64,000 nucleotides of DNA from Desulfobacteraceae bacterium. GTDB lineage: Bacteria; Desulfobacterota; Desulfobacteria; Desulfobacterales; Desulfosalsimonadaceae. The DNA lies in assembly GCA_021737565.1 (NCBI GenBank), contig JAIPDS010000001.1, forward strand, positions 1 through 64,000, written 5' to 3'. This document shows positions 1 through 9,430 of this stretch, piece by piece. The notes beneath the pieces were generated by a model, which saw nothing but the letters and a program-made list of their open reading frames with translations, was not told where the DNA came from and searched no databases. Each line of letters opens with the position of its first letter. Positions within the stretch are counted from its first letter, which is position 1. Made by a program: the position numbers and the translations under genes.

Positions 1-1
1 C

Positions 2-76
2 GATGAGTGGATCGAAACTGCCACAAGACTCGGTAGGCCTATTCCACAGCCGAAAGGCCGTCTTGCGTATGCCTAA
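2..76 (+). CDS. C-terminal end of a HicB-like antitoxin (5' part lies outside the window)
   Basis: Frame 2 reads DEWIETATRLGRPIPQPKGRLAYA* and stops at 74-76; the W-I-E-x-A-x-x-x-G-R-x-I-P-x-P tail resembles HicB-family C-termini. Confidence 0.55.
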   Translation, partial: DEWIETATRLGRPIPQPKGRLAYA

Positions 77-165
77 TCAACGGCACAGTTCGCACAACCA
101 GCCCCTCAAGCCGACGCTCGTTCCTCGCGCGGCTTAGGGACACCGTTCTGTGGGAAGGAAAAGAA

Positions 166-486
166 ATGAGTGAGGATAAGGATCCGAGCTTGGACATTCT
201 CGGTATTAAGCCCATAGGGGAATCCATCAAGACCGTGACAGAAGGATCTGGCCGGGGTGCTGCGGCATTCCTGTCAAGGATATGTCTGCCCGCTGCTAAG
301 GAGTTCGGTTTGCTTCTGCGTGACAGGGTGAGAAACTGGAGAAACACGAATGTGGTGACGGTTGCCCAAGAGGCCAAACGTATACACGAGGCGAACAAGA
401 TTCCTGACAACTACGCTGCTCATCCTAAGCTTGTGTCCGGCATTCTCGAGCACTCCTCTTGGGAAGACATGGAGACGCTCCAGTAA
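166..486 (+). pseudogene. DUF4393 (Abi_alpha-like) protein N-terminal fragment, nonsense-truncated
   Basis: MSEDKDPSLDILGIKPIGESI...LPAAKEFGLLLRDRV...HPKLVSGILEHSSWEDMETLQ*; after the TAA (484-486) the same frame continues MWAGLQAPVLNY..., resembling the LQ-x-MWAGLLASS continuation expected in this family. Confidence 0.55.
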
Positions 487-602
487 ATGTGGGCGGGGCT
501 TCAGGCGCCCGTATTGAACTACGCGTGTGAACAAACCAAATATAATTGATGATTCGCATGCTGTTTTTTGGATTTAACAAACCAATAGCATAAGGAGTTT
601 GT

Positions 603-3600
603 TTGAATATGATACGCAGCCTGACATTTTTTATTATCAGTATGATTGTATTTTGTACTCCCGCCCTGGGTGTTGATGTGGAACAGGCGAAACAAGACTA
701 CAAGGACGCCTTGTTTAAGGTTTCTTCCATCAGGGAGAGCCGGTATGAAAACGCACCTGCCATATCGGTTAAGTTTACTGTTCCTCTGTCAAAAAAATAC
801 CTGAAAAATTATCATGTGTCCCTTAAGGGAGGGGAATCAGAACACTGGATCATCAGTGAAGGCCGTTCCCGGGTGATTTTCCCCTTTGTATCCCCTGACA
901 CGGAATACAAGGTCACTGTCGCAAGTGAAATCAGGGATATCACAGGCAGAAAACTGGGCCAAGAGGAGACAAAAGAAATTAAGACCGACAAAGTAAAGCC
1001 CTATGTCGGTTTTGAATCCAGCGGACACATTTTGAGCAGCTCTAGCCCCAAAAGACTTCCTGTGACCACGTTGAACATCAACAAGGTAGACATCGATTTT
1101 TTTGCCATCCGCAAGTCAAGCATCCCGCAATTTTTGAAAAAGATGAAGCAAAGCGGCAAAAAAAGCTACCATCAGCTCAAACGGATTAAAAAATACGGGG
1201 CTCTTGTCTATTCAGGCCGGTTTGAACTTAAACACAGAAAAAACCAGCGTACTACCTACAATATTGACCTTGAAGAGATAGACCGGCTCAATGAGCCGGG
1301 TATGTATGCAGCAGTGATGAAACAGGCGGGAACTTATGAGTACAGGTGTGAATTCACCTATTTTATGCAAACAGATATCGGGCTGCATGCCCGCCGGTAT
1401 AAAGAAAAATTTTATGTATACGCCCAGGACATCACCACAGGCAAGCCCATGGAAAACGTGAGCATCTCTGTGCTCAACAAAGAGGGAAAAGTAGGTGATA
1501 CAGGAAGAACAGATCAAAACGGGAGAGTTCTTTTTTATAACCAATCCGGTAGAAACTGGATCCTGGCTGAAAAAAACGAAGATATGTCTGTGCTCCGACT
1601 GGACATAAACGCCCTCGATCTGTCCGCACTCAAAAATGCGGCGACCTCCCATTCAGAATACCAAATCTATGCCTGGGGGCCACGGGACCTTTACCGGCCA
1701 GGCGAAAAAGTCAAGCTGGATATCCTGGTCCGGGACCATGACGGCAAATCCCCTCCAACGATGCCGGTTGAGTATACCCTTTACAAGCCCAGCGGAGACA
1801 AAGCTGCGTCTGGCAAGCTTCAGCCATCCGAGAAGGGATTTTATACATTCGAGTATTTGACGAACCGTTCCAGCAAAACCGGTAAATACCACTTAAAACT
1901 GTCTTTTGCTGAATCCAATAAGGCAAGCTATTATTTTCAGGTGGAAGAGTTTTTGCCTGAACGTATGGATCTTGAAATATTCGACGGCCCGGCGGAGGAA
2001 AAACGCTTGATACCGCAGCAAGAGATGATCGAGGTGCCGGTGGCGGCAAACTACCTTTACGGCGCGCCTGCAGCCGGGAACAAGGTTGACGGCTTTGTCA
2101 CTGCAAAGATCGATCCTCACCCCTTTGAGCATCTCCCGGAATTTCATTTTGGAGACGCTGAGGAAAAGATCCAGTATAAAAGGGAAAAATTCAAAAAGAT
2201 CAATCTATCGGAAAACGGGACTGGTGTACTCACTATGGAAAACAAGTGGGAGGATATTGAGTCCCCGATCCGCCTTAATATAGAGGCAAGCGTATATGAA
2301 AGCGGCGGCCGACCAGTCACTAGAAGGGCGGCAACCACTCTTTTGCCGGACCGGCATTTCATTGGAATCCAGCCTCAGTTTGAAGACAACCCGGATTCCA
2401 ATGCCGCGGCTGATATCAAGGTGGGCTGTGTGGACAAGGATGGTCAATGGATGCACAACCGTTCCATGGAAGTCTCCCTGATCCGGATGAATCTTAACTG
2501 GTACTGGCGACACAGCAGAAGTCTAGGGTGGCACTGGGCAAAGGATGAAACACCGGAGACAGTACTTGTAAAAACAGTTCACATTAAGGATCAAAACACG
2601 GCCCGGGTAAGTTTACCCCTGAAAAGGGGGAGTTACCGGGTTGAGATCACTGATGGCAAGGCGTTTTCCGCCTATGAATTCAAGACCGCAGGATCGTGGT
2701 GGAAAAATACTGTTTCCTCGAACGCCCGTAAACCAGAGCTCATCAGTCTGGGATTCGAAAAATCAGCCTACAGGGCAGGCGAGGAGGCCCGGTTGCGCAT
2801 CCAGCCCCCGCAGGATGGCTTGGCCCTGGTGACGGTTGAAAGTTCCCAAGGAGTATTGTTTACAAAATATATTCCGGTACACTCCGAGGGTACGGATATA
2901 AATATCCCCACAGACAAATCCTGGGATCGACACGACCTTTACGCTTCAGCAATGGTGATACGGCCCGGTGATATGACCGAAACTCCAGTGCCGACAAGGG
3001 CGTTCGGCATGGTGCATCTGCCGTTGCAACGCGATCACCGCATATTTGACGTAAAAATCGACGCACCTGCCAAGACCGAACCCAATAAAAGTGTTAGCGC
3101 AAACATCAAGGTAGGATCGGGTAAACCCTTGCCTGAGGAAACAAAAGTGGTGGTTTCACTGGTGGATGTGGGTATACTCAATATCACCCGGTATAAAACA
3201 CCTGATGCTGCAGCCTATTTTTTCGGAACCCGCCGTTACAACGTGGACCTTTTTGACAACTATGGGCAGGTGATAGACAATCTTGGGCCCCAGACCGCCC
3301 GGCACCGGTTTGGCGGGGGATTCAAAGAGGAGGTGGCAGAACTGGCAAGGGGTGGTGACAGACCGAAATCCGATGTGATGATGGTCTCTTTCTTTTCAGA
3401 TCCCCTTAAGCCGGATGCAAACGGCGAAGTGAAGGCCAGTTTTGATCTCCCTAATTTCAATGGACAACTTCGCTGGATGGTGATGGTGTTTTCCGATGAC
3501 CGATTCGGAAAAACGGATGCAGACACAAAAGTGGTGGACAAGATCGTTACACAGCTTTCCAGGCCCAGGTTTTTGGCCAATAAAGACAATTCCACGGTGG

Positions 3601-5459
3601 CGCTTGATCTGCACAACAAAAGTGGAGATATGCAAACTTTGTCTGTTCAGATGACTATGCAAGGCGCCCTGGAAAACAGCAGGAAAAAACGAACAGTGTC
3701 ATTGGATGACGGGGAAAAACAGGTTCTCAAGTTTCCGATCCGAGCTGTTTCCAGTTCGGGAAAGGGCAAGATCGACCTGCACCTTTATAACAAAAACAAG
3801 GATATAGAAATTAACAGGAACTGGCAAATCGGGGTGCGATCCCCTTATCCAGAGGTTACCCGCACCGATTTTGCAGCGATCGCCCCCAATTCCTCCTGGA
3901 CACCCGATCTGGAGACCAAGGACTTGTTGCCGGACAGCATTCGCTTTCAGATGACGCTTTCCAATAAGCCTCCAATTAATTTTGCCAGCCACCTCAGACA
4001 TCTTCTGTGCTACCCCTACGGCTGCCTGGAACAGTCCTTGAGTTCCGGATATCCCTGGGTACTTGCCGTTCCTGCCAAGGTGACGGAAATGGGCCTTGAG
4101 CAGCAGATTCAAAAAAAGTTCGATCACGAGTATGATAATGAATTCCGTCGAAAACAGATTAACAAAGCAATCCGGCACGTTATGGACAAGCGGAAAATAG
4201 ACGGGAGTTTCGGTCTTTGGTCATCTGACAGCCCGGAACAGAAGTGGCTGACGGTTTATGCGGCCGAGTTTCTATACGATGCTGAAAAACAAGGGGGCTC
4301 AGTAAGTCCGGAGGCCCTGAAAGAAACCCTCAAGCAGTTGAGGGATTATCTGCGCGGTGATTTTCCGGAGCGCCACTCCCGCTGGAGTTCGGATTCAGAC
4401 CATTATGAGTTCGCTTTTAGGAGTTATGCCGGGTATGTTCTTGCCAAGGCCGGCCTGGCAAGACTGAGTGACCTTCGCCGTCTGGCGGAACAATACCGGC
4501 AAAAAACTGATGATGACGGGCTAAGTTGGATGCACATGGCGGCTGCGTTCAGGCTGGCCGGAGACGAGAATAATGCGGACCGGTGTTTTAAACAAGCCAT
4601 GTCGGAACGTATTAGGGAAAAACGCCGGTATTATGGAGAATACGGGTCCGGAATACGTGATCTTGCACGGATCTATGAACTTGTGCAGCGTCATAACTTT
4701 GATGGCAAAGATCTTATTTTCGACCTGGTGGATGCTGTAAAGAAAAGGAGATACCTGAGCACCCAGGAACGGATCTGCCTGTTCAGGATCGCCCTTTTAA
4801 TGCACCGGCAGGGCGGCAACAAATGGTCGGCCTCCTTGGTCACGGATACGTCGGTTCAGGAACTTGAACGCGAAAGTGCATTCAATACTTTGTTTGATAT
4901 GGAGATGTATAACCGCCTTAAAAAGGTTGAAGCCGGTCCAGAGACCCTCTATGCCAACATAAGCCTTGCAGGTGAACTGAAAGATCCCCCAAAGCCCCAG
5001 TCCAACGAACTGAGCATCCGCAGAAAATTTTACGACACCAAAGGCAATCCGCTTAAACTTGATCAGATGAAATCAGGGGAGTCAGCGCTGGTGCAAATCG
5101 AAATCACTGCAAAACAGCGAACCCCGGATGGATTGGTGGTGGACCTTTTGCCCGCCGGATTGGAGATTGAAAACCGGAACCTAAGTGCGGCCTCCATGAA
5201 TATGGATAATATGGAGATCAATGGCGAGCCGGTGGAAAAGATACGGAACTCACGGTATATTAAGCATGAAGAATTCCGGGACGACCGCTATGTTGCTGTC
5301 GTGAATATCCCAAAACAGGGGACGGTGCACCTTTTTTATCTGGTGCGGGCCGTAACTCCGGGTATATATCAAGTGCCACCTGCCTATGCGGAAGACATGT
5401 ACAGGCCTTACCACTTTGCAGTGGGCAAAACTCACGGTAAAACAGAGGTGTTCGAGTGA
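603..5459 (+). CDS. Bacterial alpha-2-macroglobulin family protein with signal peptide and thioester motif (start TTG 603 or ATG 609)
   Basis: 1618 aa, N-terminal signal peptide, MG-domain-like repeats, GCLEQ thioester motif (YPYGCLEQ), directly followed by PBP1C. Confidence 0.92.
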   Translation: MNMIRSLTFFIISMIVFCTPALGVDVEQAKQDYKDALFKVSSIRESRYENAPAISVKFTVPLSKKYLKNYHVSLKGGESEHWIISEGRSRVIFPFVSPDTEYKVTVASEIRDITGRKLGQEETKEIKTDKVKPYVGFESSGHILSSSSPKRLPVTTLNINKVDIDFFAIRKSSIPQFLKKMKQSGKKSYHQLKRIKKYGALVYSGRFELKHRKNQRTTYNIDLEEIDRLNEPGMYAAVMKQAGTYEYRCEFTYFMQTDIGLHARRYKEKFYVYAQDITTGKPMENVSISVLNKEGKVGDTGRTDQNGRVLFYNQSGRNWILAEKNEDMSVLRLDINALDLSALKNAATSHSEYQIYAWGPRDLYRPGEKVKLDILVRDHDGKSPPTMPVEYTLYKPSGDKAASGKLQPSEKGFYTFEYLTNRSSKTGKYHLKLSFAESNKASYYFQVEEFLPERMDLEIFDGPAEEKRLIPQQEMIEVPVAANYLYGAPAAGNKVDGFVTAKIDPHPFEHLPEFHFGDAEEKIQYKREKFKKINLSENGTGVLTMENKWEDIESPIRLNIEASVYESGGRPVTRRAATTLLPDRHFIGIQPQFEDNPDSNAAADIKVGCVDKDGQWMHNRSMEVSLIRMNLNWYWRHSRSLGWHWAKDETPETVLVKTVHIKDQNTARVSLPLKRGSYRVEITDGKAFSAYEFKTAGSWWKNTVSSNARKPELISLGFEKSAYRAGEEARLRIQPPQDGLALVTVESSQGVLFTKYIPVHSEGTDINIPTDKSWDRHDLYASAMVIRPGDMTETPVPTRAFGMVHLPLQRDHRIFDVKIDAPAKTEPNKSVSANIKVGSGKPLPEETKVVVSLVDVGILNITRYKTPDAAAYFFGTRRYNVDLFDNYGQVIDNLGPQTARHRFGGGFKEEVAELARGGDRPKSDVMMVSFFSDPLKPDANGEVKASFDLPNFNGQLRWMVMVFSDDRFGKTDADTKVVDKIVTQLSRPRFLANKDNSTVALDLHNKSGDMQTLSVQMTMQGALENSRKKRTVSLDDGEKQVLKFPIRAVSSSGKGKIDLHLYNKNKDIEINRNWQIGVRSPYPEVTRTDFAAIAPNSSWTPDLETKDLLPDSIRFQMTLSNKPPINFASHLRHLLCYPYGCLEQSLSSGYPWVLAVPAKVTEMGLEQQIQKKFDHEYDNEFRRKQINKAIRHVMDKRKIDGSFGLWSSDSPEQKWLTVYAAEFLYDAEKQGGSVSPEALKETLKQLRDYLRGDFPERHSRWSSDSDHYEFAFRSYAGYVLAKAGLARLSDLRRLAEQYRQKTDDDGLSWMHMAAAFRLAGDENNADRCFKQAMSERIREKRRYYGEYGSGIRDLARIYELVQRHNFDGKDLIFDLVDAVKKRRYLSTQERICLFRIALLMHRQGGNKWSASLVTDTSVQELERESAFNTLFDMEMYNRLKKVEAGPETLYANISLAGELKDPPKPQSNELSIRRKFYDTKGNPLKLDQMKSGESALVQIEITAKQRTPDGLVVDLLPAGLEIENRNLSAASMNMDNMEINGEPVEKIRNSRYIKHEEFRDDRYVAVVNIPKQGTVHLFYLVRAVTPGIYQVPPAYAEDMYRPYHFAVGKTHGKTEVFE

Positions 5460-5465
5460 TTGCAC

Positions 5466-7814
5466 ATGATACAGTTTGTGTTTAAGAGAGTCCCGGCCAA
5501 ACTCAAATGGACGCTGCTCTGGGCATTTATTTTCCTGCTTGCCGTTTTTGCCTTGTTTTTAACTTTTGACCGGATTTTTCGGGTTGATCTTGCTCCAGAT
5601 ACCCTTGCCCGGGTGGTGGTAGCCGAAGACGGGACCCTGCTCCGCTCGTTTGCTGATGAAGACGGGATCTGGCGGTATCCCGCCACCGTGGACCAGGTAT
5701 CGGATAATTATATCCAGGCTCTGATCGGTTACGAAGATCGCTGGTTTTATTATCACCCTGGTGTAAATCCGTTTTCCTTGCTCCGGGCACTTTACCAGTG
5801 GGCAAAAAACGGGCACGTGGTCTCTGGAGGGTCCACCCTGACCATGCAGGTTGCCCGGATGAAGAGACCGATGAGCCGTACAGTGATTGGTAAGTTTGTT
5901 CAGATATTTACAGCACTGCAGCTTGAATTTCATTTCTCAAAAGAAGATATACTGAACTATTACCTCAACCATGCCCCGTTCGGCGGGGGGTTGGAAGGAG
6001 TTCAGGCAGCAAGCCACGCCTACTTCGACCACAGCGCCGAACATCTCACCCGCGCAGAGGCGGCACTGCTTGCAGTAATGCCGCAGGCCCCCACCCGGTA
6101 CCGGCCGGATCTTCACCCGGATGCGGCCCAGAAGGCAAGGAATAAACTGTTAAATCGACTGGCGAAGTTTGATATCTGGCCTGAACCTGTGATCAAGACA
6201 GCCAAAGAGGAAAAAGTCATGGGATGGCCGGTAGAGACCCGCATGTACGCCCCGTTGCTGGCCAGGCGGCTAACCTCCCGGGCCGGGGAAAATACCAACC
6301 GGATCCATACTTTTATCGATTATCACCTCCAGCTTGCCCTGGAGCAGCTGGCAAGGGATTATGCTGCCAATCTTCCGCCGCACGTGTCCCTGGCCGTGCT
6401 GGTGATGAACAACCACAGCGGCGGGATAAAAGCGTATTGCGGATCTGCGGATTTTTTCAACCGCTCCCGTTTTTCTCATGTGGACATGGTCACTGCCATG
6501 CGCTCCCCGGGCTCCACCATCAAACCTTTTATATACGGCATGGCCCTGGACCGGGGCCTGATTCACTCCCAAAGCCTGTTAATGGATGTGCCGATACACT
6601 TTGACGACTTTCGGCCGGTGAATTTCACCGGTGGATTTTCCGGTCCGGTGAGTGCGGCAACAGCCCTGTCCAAATCCCTGAACCTGCCGGCGGTGCAGCT
6701 TATGGATCACCTGGGCCCCCGGTATTTTTACGCCCAAATGGTGAATTCCGGGTTTACTATCCGTCTGCCGGACGGGGCAAAGCCGAATCTTTCCATGGCC
6801 CTGGGAGGATTTTCCACCAGCCTTGAAAATTTGGTTACGGCGTATTCCTCTCTTGGTCGAAACGGCAAAACTATCAGCCCCAGGTACACAAAGGATTCAA
6901 AAAAAGAGCAGCATCGATTGCTATCTGATGGTGCAGCCTGGATAACCCACAAAATGCTGCTGCCGGAAAGCAGTGGACCGGTGAAAAGAGAAGACCAATG
7001 GCTCGCTGTCAAAACCGGCACCAGTTACGGCTACCGAGATGCGTGGGCCATAGGTGTGGACAAGGGATACACAGTCGGAGTCTGGGTGGGCAGACCCGAT
7101 GGGGTACCGGTGCCGGAATATTACGGAGCCAGTATTGCCACTCCATTATTGAAATCCGTGGCCCGACTTTTGCCCCGGCACCGGGCACGACTTAAACAGC
7201 CTGACTCCGTCACCAGGTGCAAAATCTGCTGGCCCGGTGGTCAGCGGGCAGTTTACGACCGTCAAACCAAGGAATATAATTGCGAAAATCGCAGGAGTGC
7301 CTGGATTTTAAACAGAACTACTCCAAAAACCCTTACCCGCAGAAGAGTGTTCATGGGACCGGCAGTGAAAGAACTCACATTGAGGTTGACCAAAAATGGA
7401 AAATACCGGGTACCTGCCGGATGCAATGTGGGCCAAACCGTTGTTGAAACCAATATTGTTCTGTGGCCCAGGATAGTGGAAAGCTGGCTGCCGCCTGAAC
7501 ACCGCCGCTATAACAAGATTCCTCCTATCTGTCCGAAGTGCCCTCAAATATCCGACGTTGTGTTAACCGAACCGGTGGATATCAGAGGCCTGTCTGACAA
7601 CGAAATCATCCAGAAAAAAGAGAAAAAAAACAGATACCCAGTTTTCGATTTAAAAGTGCACGGAGGAACCGGTCCCTGGTATTGGTTTGAAAATTCGATC
7701 TTGAAAAAAAAGGGCGGGGCATTTCGATTTGCGCCGAAACATGCCGGCACATACCAGATTCTGGTCATGGACCAGAGCGGAGCTGTGGACCGGGTCAAGG
7801 TGAAGTTATTTTAA
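5466..7814 (+). CDS. pbpC: Penicillin-binding protein 1C (glycosyltransferase/transpeptidase)
   Basis: GT51 motifs (EDRWFYYHPGVNP, GGSTLTMQVARM), transpeptidase motifs (SPGSTIKPF, SLN, KTGTS) and a C-terminal BiPBP_C-like domain. ORF 5460 opens with TTG; ATG at 5466. Confidence 0.93.
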   Translation: MIQFVFKRVPAKLKWTLLWAFIFLLAVFALFLTFDRIFRVDLAPDTLARVVVAEDGTLLRSFADEDGIWRYPATVDQVSDNYIQALIGYEDRWFYYHPGVNPFSLLRALYQWAKNGHVVSGGSTLTMQVARMKRPMSRTVIGKFVQIFTALQLEFHFSKEDILNYYLNHAPFGGGLEGVQAASHAYFDHSAEHLTRAEAALLAVMPQAPTRYRPDLHPDAAQKARNKLLNRLAKFDIWPEPVIKTAKEEKVMGWPVETRMYAPLLARRLTSRAGENTNRIHTFIDYHLQLALEQLARDYAANLPPHVSLAVLVMNNHSGGIKAYCGSADFFNRSRFSHVDMVTAMRSPGSTIKPFIYGMALDRGLIHSQSLLMDVPIHFDDFRPVNFTGGFSGPVSAATALSKSLNLPAVQLMDHLGPRYFYAQMVNSGFTIRLPDGAKPNLSMALGGFSTSLENLVTAYSSLGRNGKTISPRYTKDSKKEQHRLLSDGAAWITHKMLLPESSGPVKREDQWLAVKTGTSYGYRDAWAIGVDKGYTVGVWVGRPDGVPVPEYYGASIATPLLKSVARLLPRHRARLKQPDSVTRCKICWPGGQRAVYDRQTKEYNCENRRSAWILNRTTPKTLTRRRVFMGPAVKELTLRLTKNGKYRVPAGCNVGQTVVETNIVLWPRIVESWLPPEHRRYNKIPPICPKCPQISDVVLTEPVDIRGLSDNEIIQKKEKKNRYPVFDLKVHGGTGPWYWFENSILKKKGGAFRFAPKHAGTYQILVMDQSGAVDRVKVKLF

Positions 7815-7860
7815 GTATATAGTAGACGCTATGCCCAGGCACTCTTGTCCAAAAACGAAA

Positions 7861-7874
7861 GCTTGTATACAAGC
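7861..7874. repeat. 14-bp perfect palindrome GCTTGTATACAAGC in the intergenic region
   Basis: gcttgtatacaagc equals its own reverse complement. Confidence 0.6.
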
Positions 7875-7947
7875 ATCAATCCGAGCGTTTTGCCAAAAAG
7901 TTTAATTCATGGGAGCATTTTGTAGCCATGTTGTTCTGTCAGCTTTA

Positions 7948-9255
7948 TCACTGTCCCGCGGCAGACTCCTGTATTGCGGGTGCAAATCCGCCTGACGTTA
8001 CTACATCATCCAGGCGGACGGCAAAATCGTCAAAATAGATGTTTGGGACTTCGCCCTGGTCGGGCTCTCCGTCTGAAGATCCCCACCCCCAGGTATGAAG
8101 CCCGAGTTCCGGGCGTGTTTCGGGAAAACTGCCCGCCGGGCTTGTACCTGTAACTCTATTGGTGCGGATTACTGCATCTTCTTCGTTTCCGGTACCCATT
8201 TGTGAAATCGATGTTGGGTCAAGGTCCCCGTTTACTTCGTCCCACTGCACCAGTGTATAATAATCATTGCCGTCATATGTATCATCAACGTCCCGGGGTT
8301 GCCAGTTAACCCCTCCACGGGGGTTTGCAAGTCTTTGCCGGTCAAGGGGATCTGTGCCGGCAGTGCCGTGCTCCTGCTGGTCTCCTATGTATGCCCGTAT
8401 GTAATTCTGTTTGTTGTTTAGCGATGTGAGGTTCGCACAAACCTCCCCGTTGACAAGCAAATCCTGGCCTGTTTGAAATGTGCCCGAAATATCGCGAAGT
8501 AATATGTCTCCTTGGGCATTGCCTCCACTCCAGCTGCCCTGATCTATCACAGGGTCTGTGTAGACGGTTGCAGAAGCGGTGCCACTGCCGCCTGCATCTT
8601 CCTGGTACACAGTGTCGCCGCTATTTATTGAGCTGCTTCCATTGTTAAATGAAATTGATTCCGCCTCCTTTACGCTTACAAGCAGGGTGGGCCAGTTTAA
8701 CCCTTCGCCCTCATAAACTTTGACATCATCTATGTTCCAGTCAGGTGTCTGATTTCCTATGTCAAGTGCAAAGCGTATTCTTACCTGTTCTTCTCCCGCA
8801 TAATCCGAGAGGTCAATTATCTCCCGGGTCCATCGGTTTTCATTGCCATTATAGGCCTCAAGGTCCTGCCAGTTGTTGCCCCCATCTGTTGAAATCTGGA
8901 GCCCTCCGTCTGTGCTGCCTGTAATGGAATAATGATGCCAGAAACTCAGGCTGGGGCTGGTTGCATCCAGGAGGCTGAAATCAACAGAAGCCAGCCTGTT
9001 GTAGTCGGTTCCACATCCCCCGGAAAATGGATCGTTGTCCCAGGACTGATCCCCACTGTGGGAATCAGTGGCAGTAATATCCCATTCCCCTCCGTAATCA
9101 TCCCATTTCAAATCGCTTTCTGCTGTATCTTCCATATTGTCCTGGAAATATATCCTCGGTCCGATATAGCTGTCCTCGGGGAGTACATGATAGGCAAGCC
9201 ATGTCCAGTTTTCCAGGTTTGTGGTATCGTCATTTCTTTCCCATAGCACCACCAT
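7948..9255 (-). CDS. Secreted jelly-roll/MAM-like protein at the end of the pilus locus; candidate MshQ-like tip adhesin; 5' end unresolved
   Basis: Contains FQDNMEDT...LSFWHHYSITGSTDGGLQISTDGGNNWQDLEAYNGNENRWTREIIDLSDYAGEEQVRIRFALDIGNQTPDWNIDDVKVYEG, a carbohydrate-binding jelly-roll-like pattern. Protein-like sequence continues upstream of the ATG without an in-frame start. Confidence 0.6.
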   Translation of the reverse strand: MVVLWERNDDTTNLENWTWLAYHVLPEDSYIGPRIYFQDNMEDTAESDLKWDDYGGEWDITATDSHSGDQSWDNDPFSGGCGTDYNRLASVDFSLLDATSPSLSFWHHYSITGSTDGGLQISTDGGNNWQDLEAYNGNENRWTREIIDLSDYAGEEQVRIRFALDIGNQTPDWNIDDVKVYEGEGLNWPTLLVSVKEAESISFNNGSSSINSGDTVYQEDAGGSGTASATVYTDPVIDQGSWSGGNAQGDILLRDISGTFQTGQDLLVNGEVCANLTSLNNKQNYIRAYIGDQQEHGTAGTDPLDRQRLANPRGGVNWQPRDVDDTYDGNDYYTLVQWDEVNGDLDPTSISQMGTGNEEDAVIRTNRVTGTSPAGSFPETRPELGLHTWGWGSSDGEPDQGEVPNIYFDDFAVRLDDVVTSGGFAPAIQESAAGQ

Positions 9256-9430
9256 TGTCTGGCCGGGCTCAGGGACTATGTAGTCTGGTATTCCGTCAGA
9301 ATTATCGGATGCTGATTTTAGATATGATATTGCAAAGCTGGAAGACTAAATACGGCATAGAAGACATGTGCGCCCATGCATGGCTCTGGCAGTCCATGAA
9401 TCCGGAAGGGTATGAATAGGGGATTTCGTA

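Noticed and set aside
39-410. 123-aa minus-strand ORF opposite the DUF4393 fragment
   Set aside because: No recognisable family; antisense to a better-supported frame.
1212-4178. Several minus- and alternate-frame ORFs (60-160 aa) inside the alpha-2-macroglobulin gene
   Set aside because: All shadow the 1618-aa ORF, which has clear family motifs.
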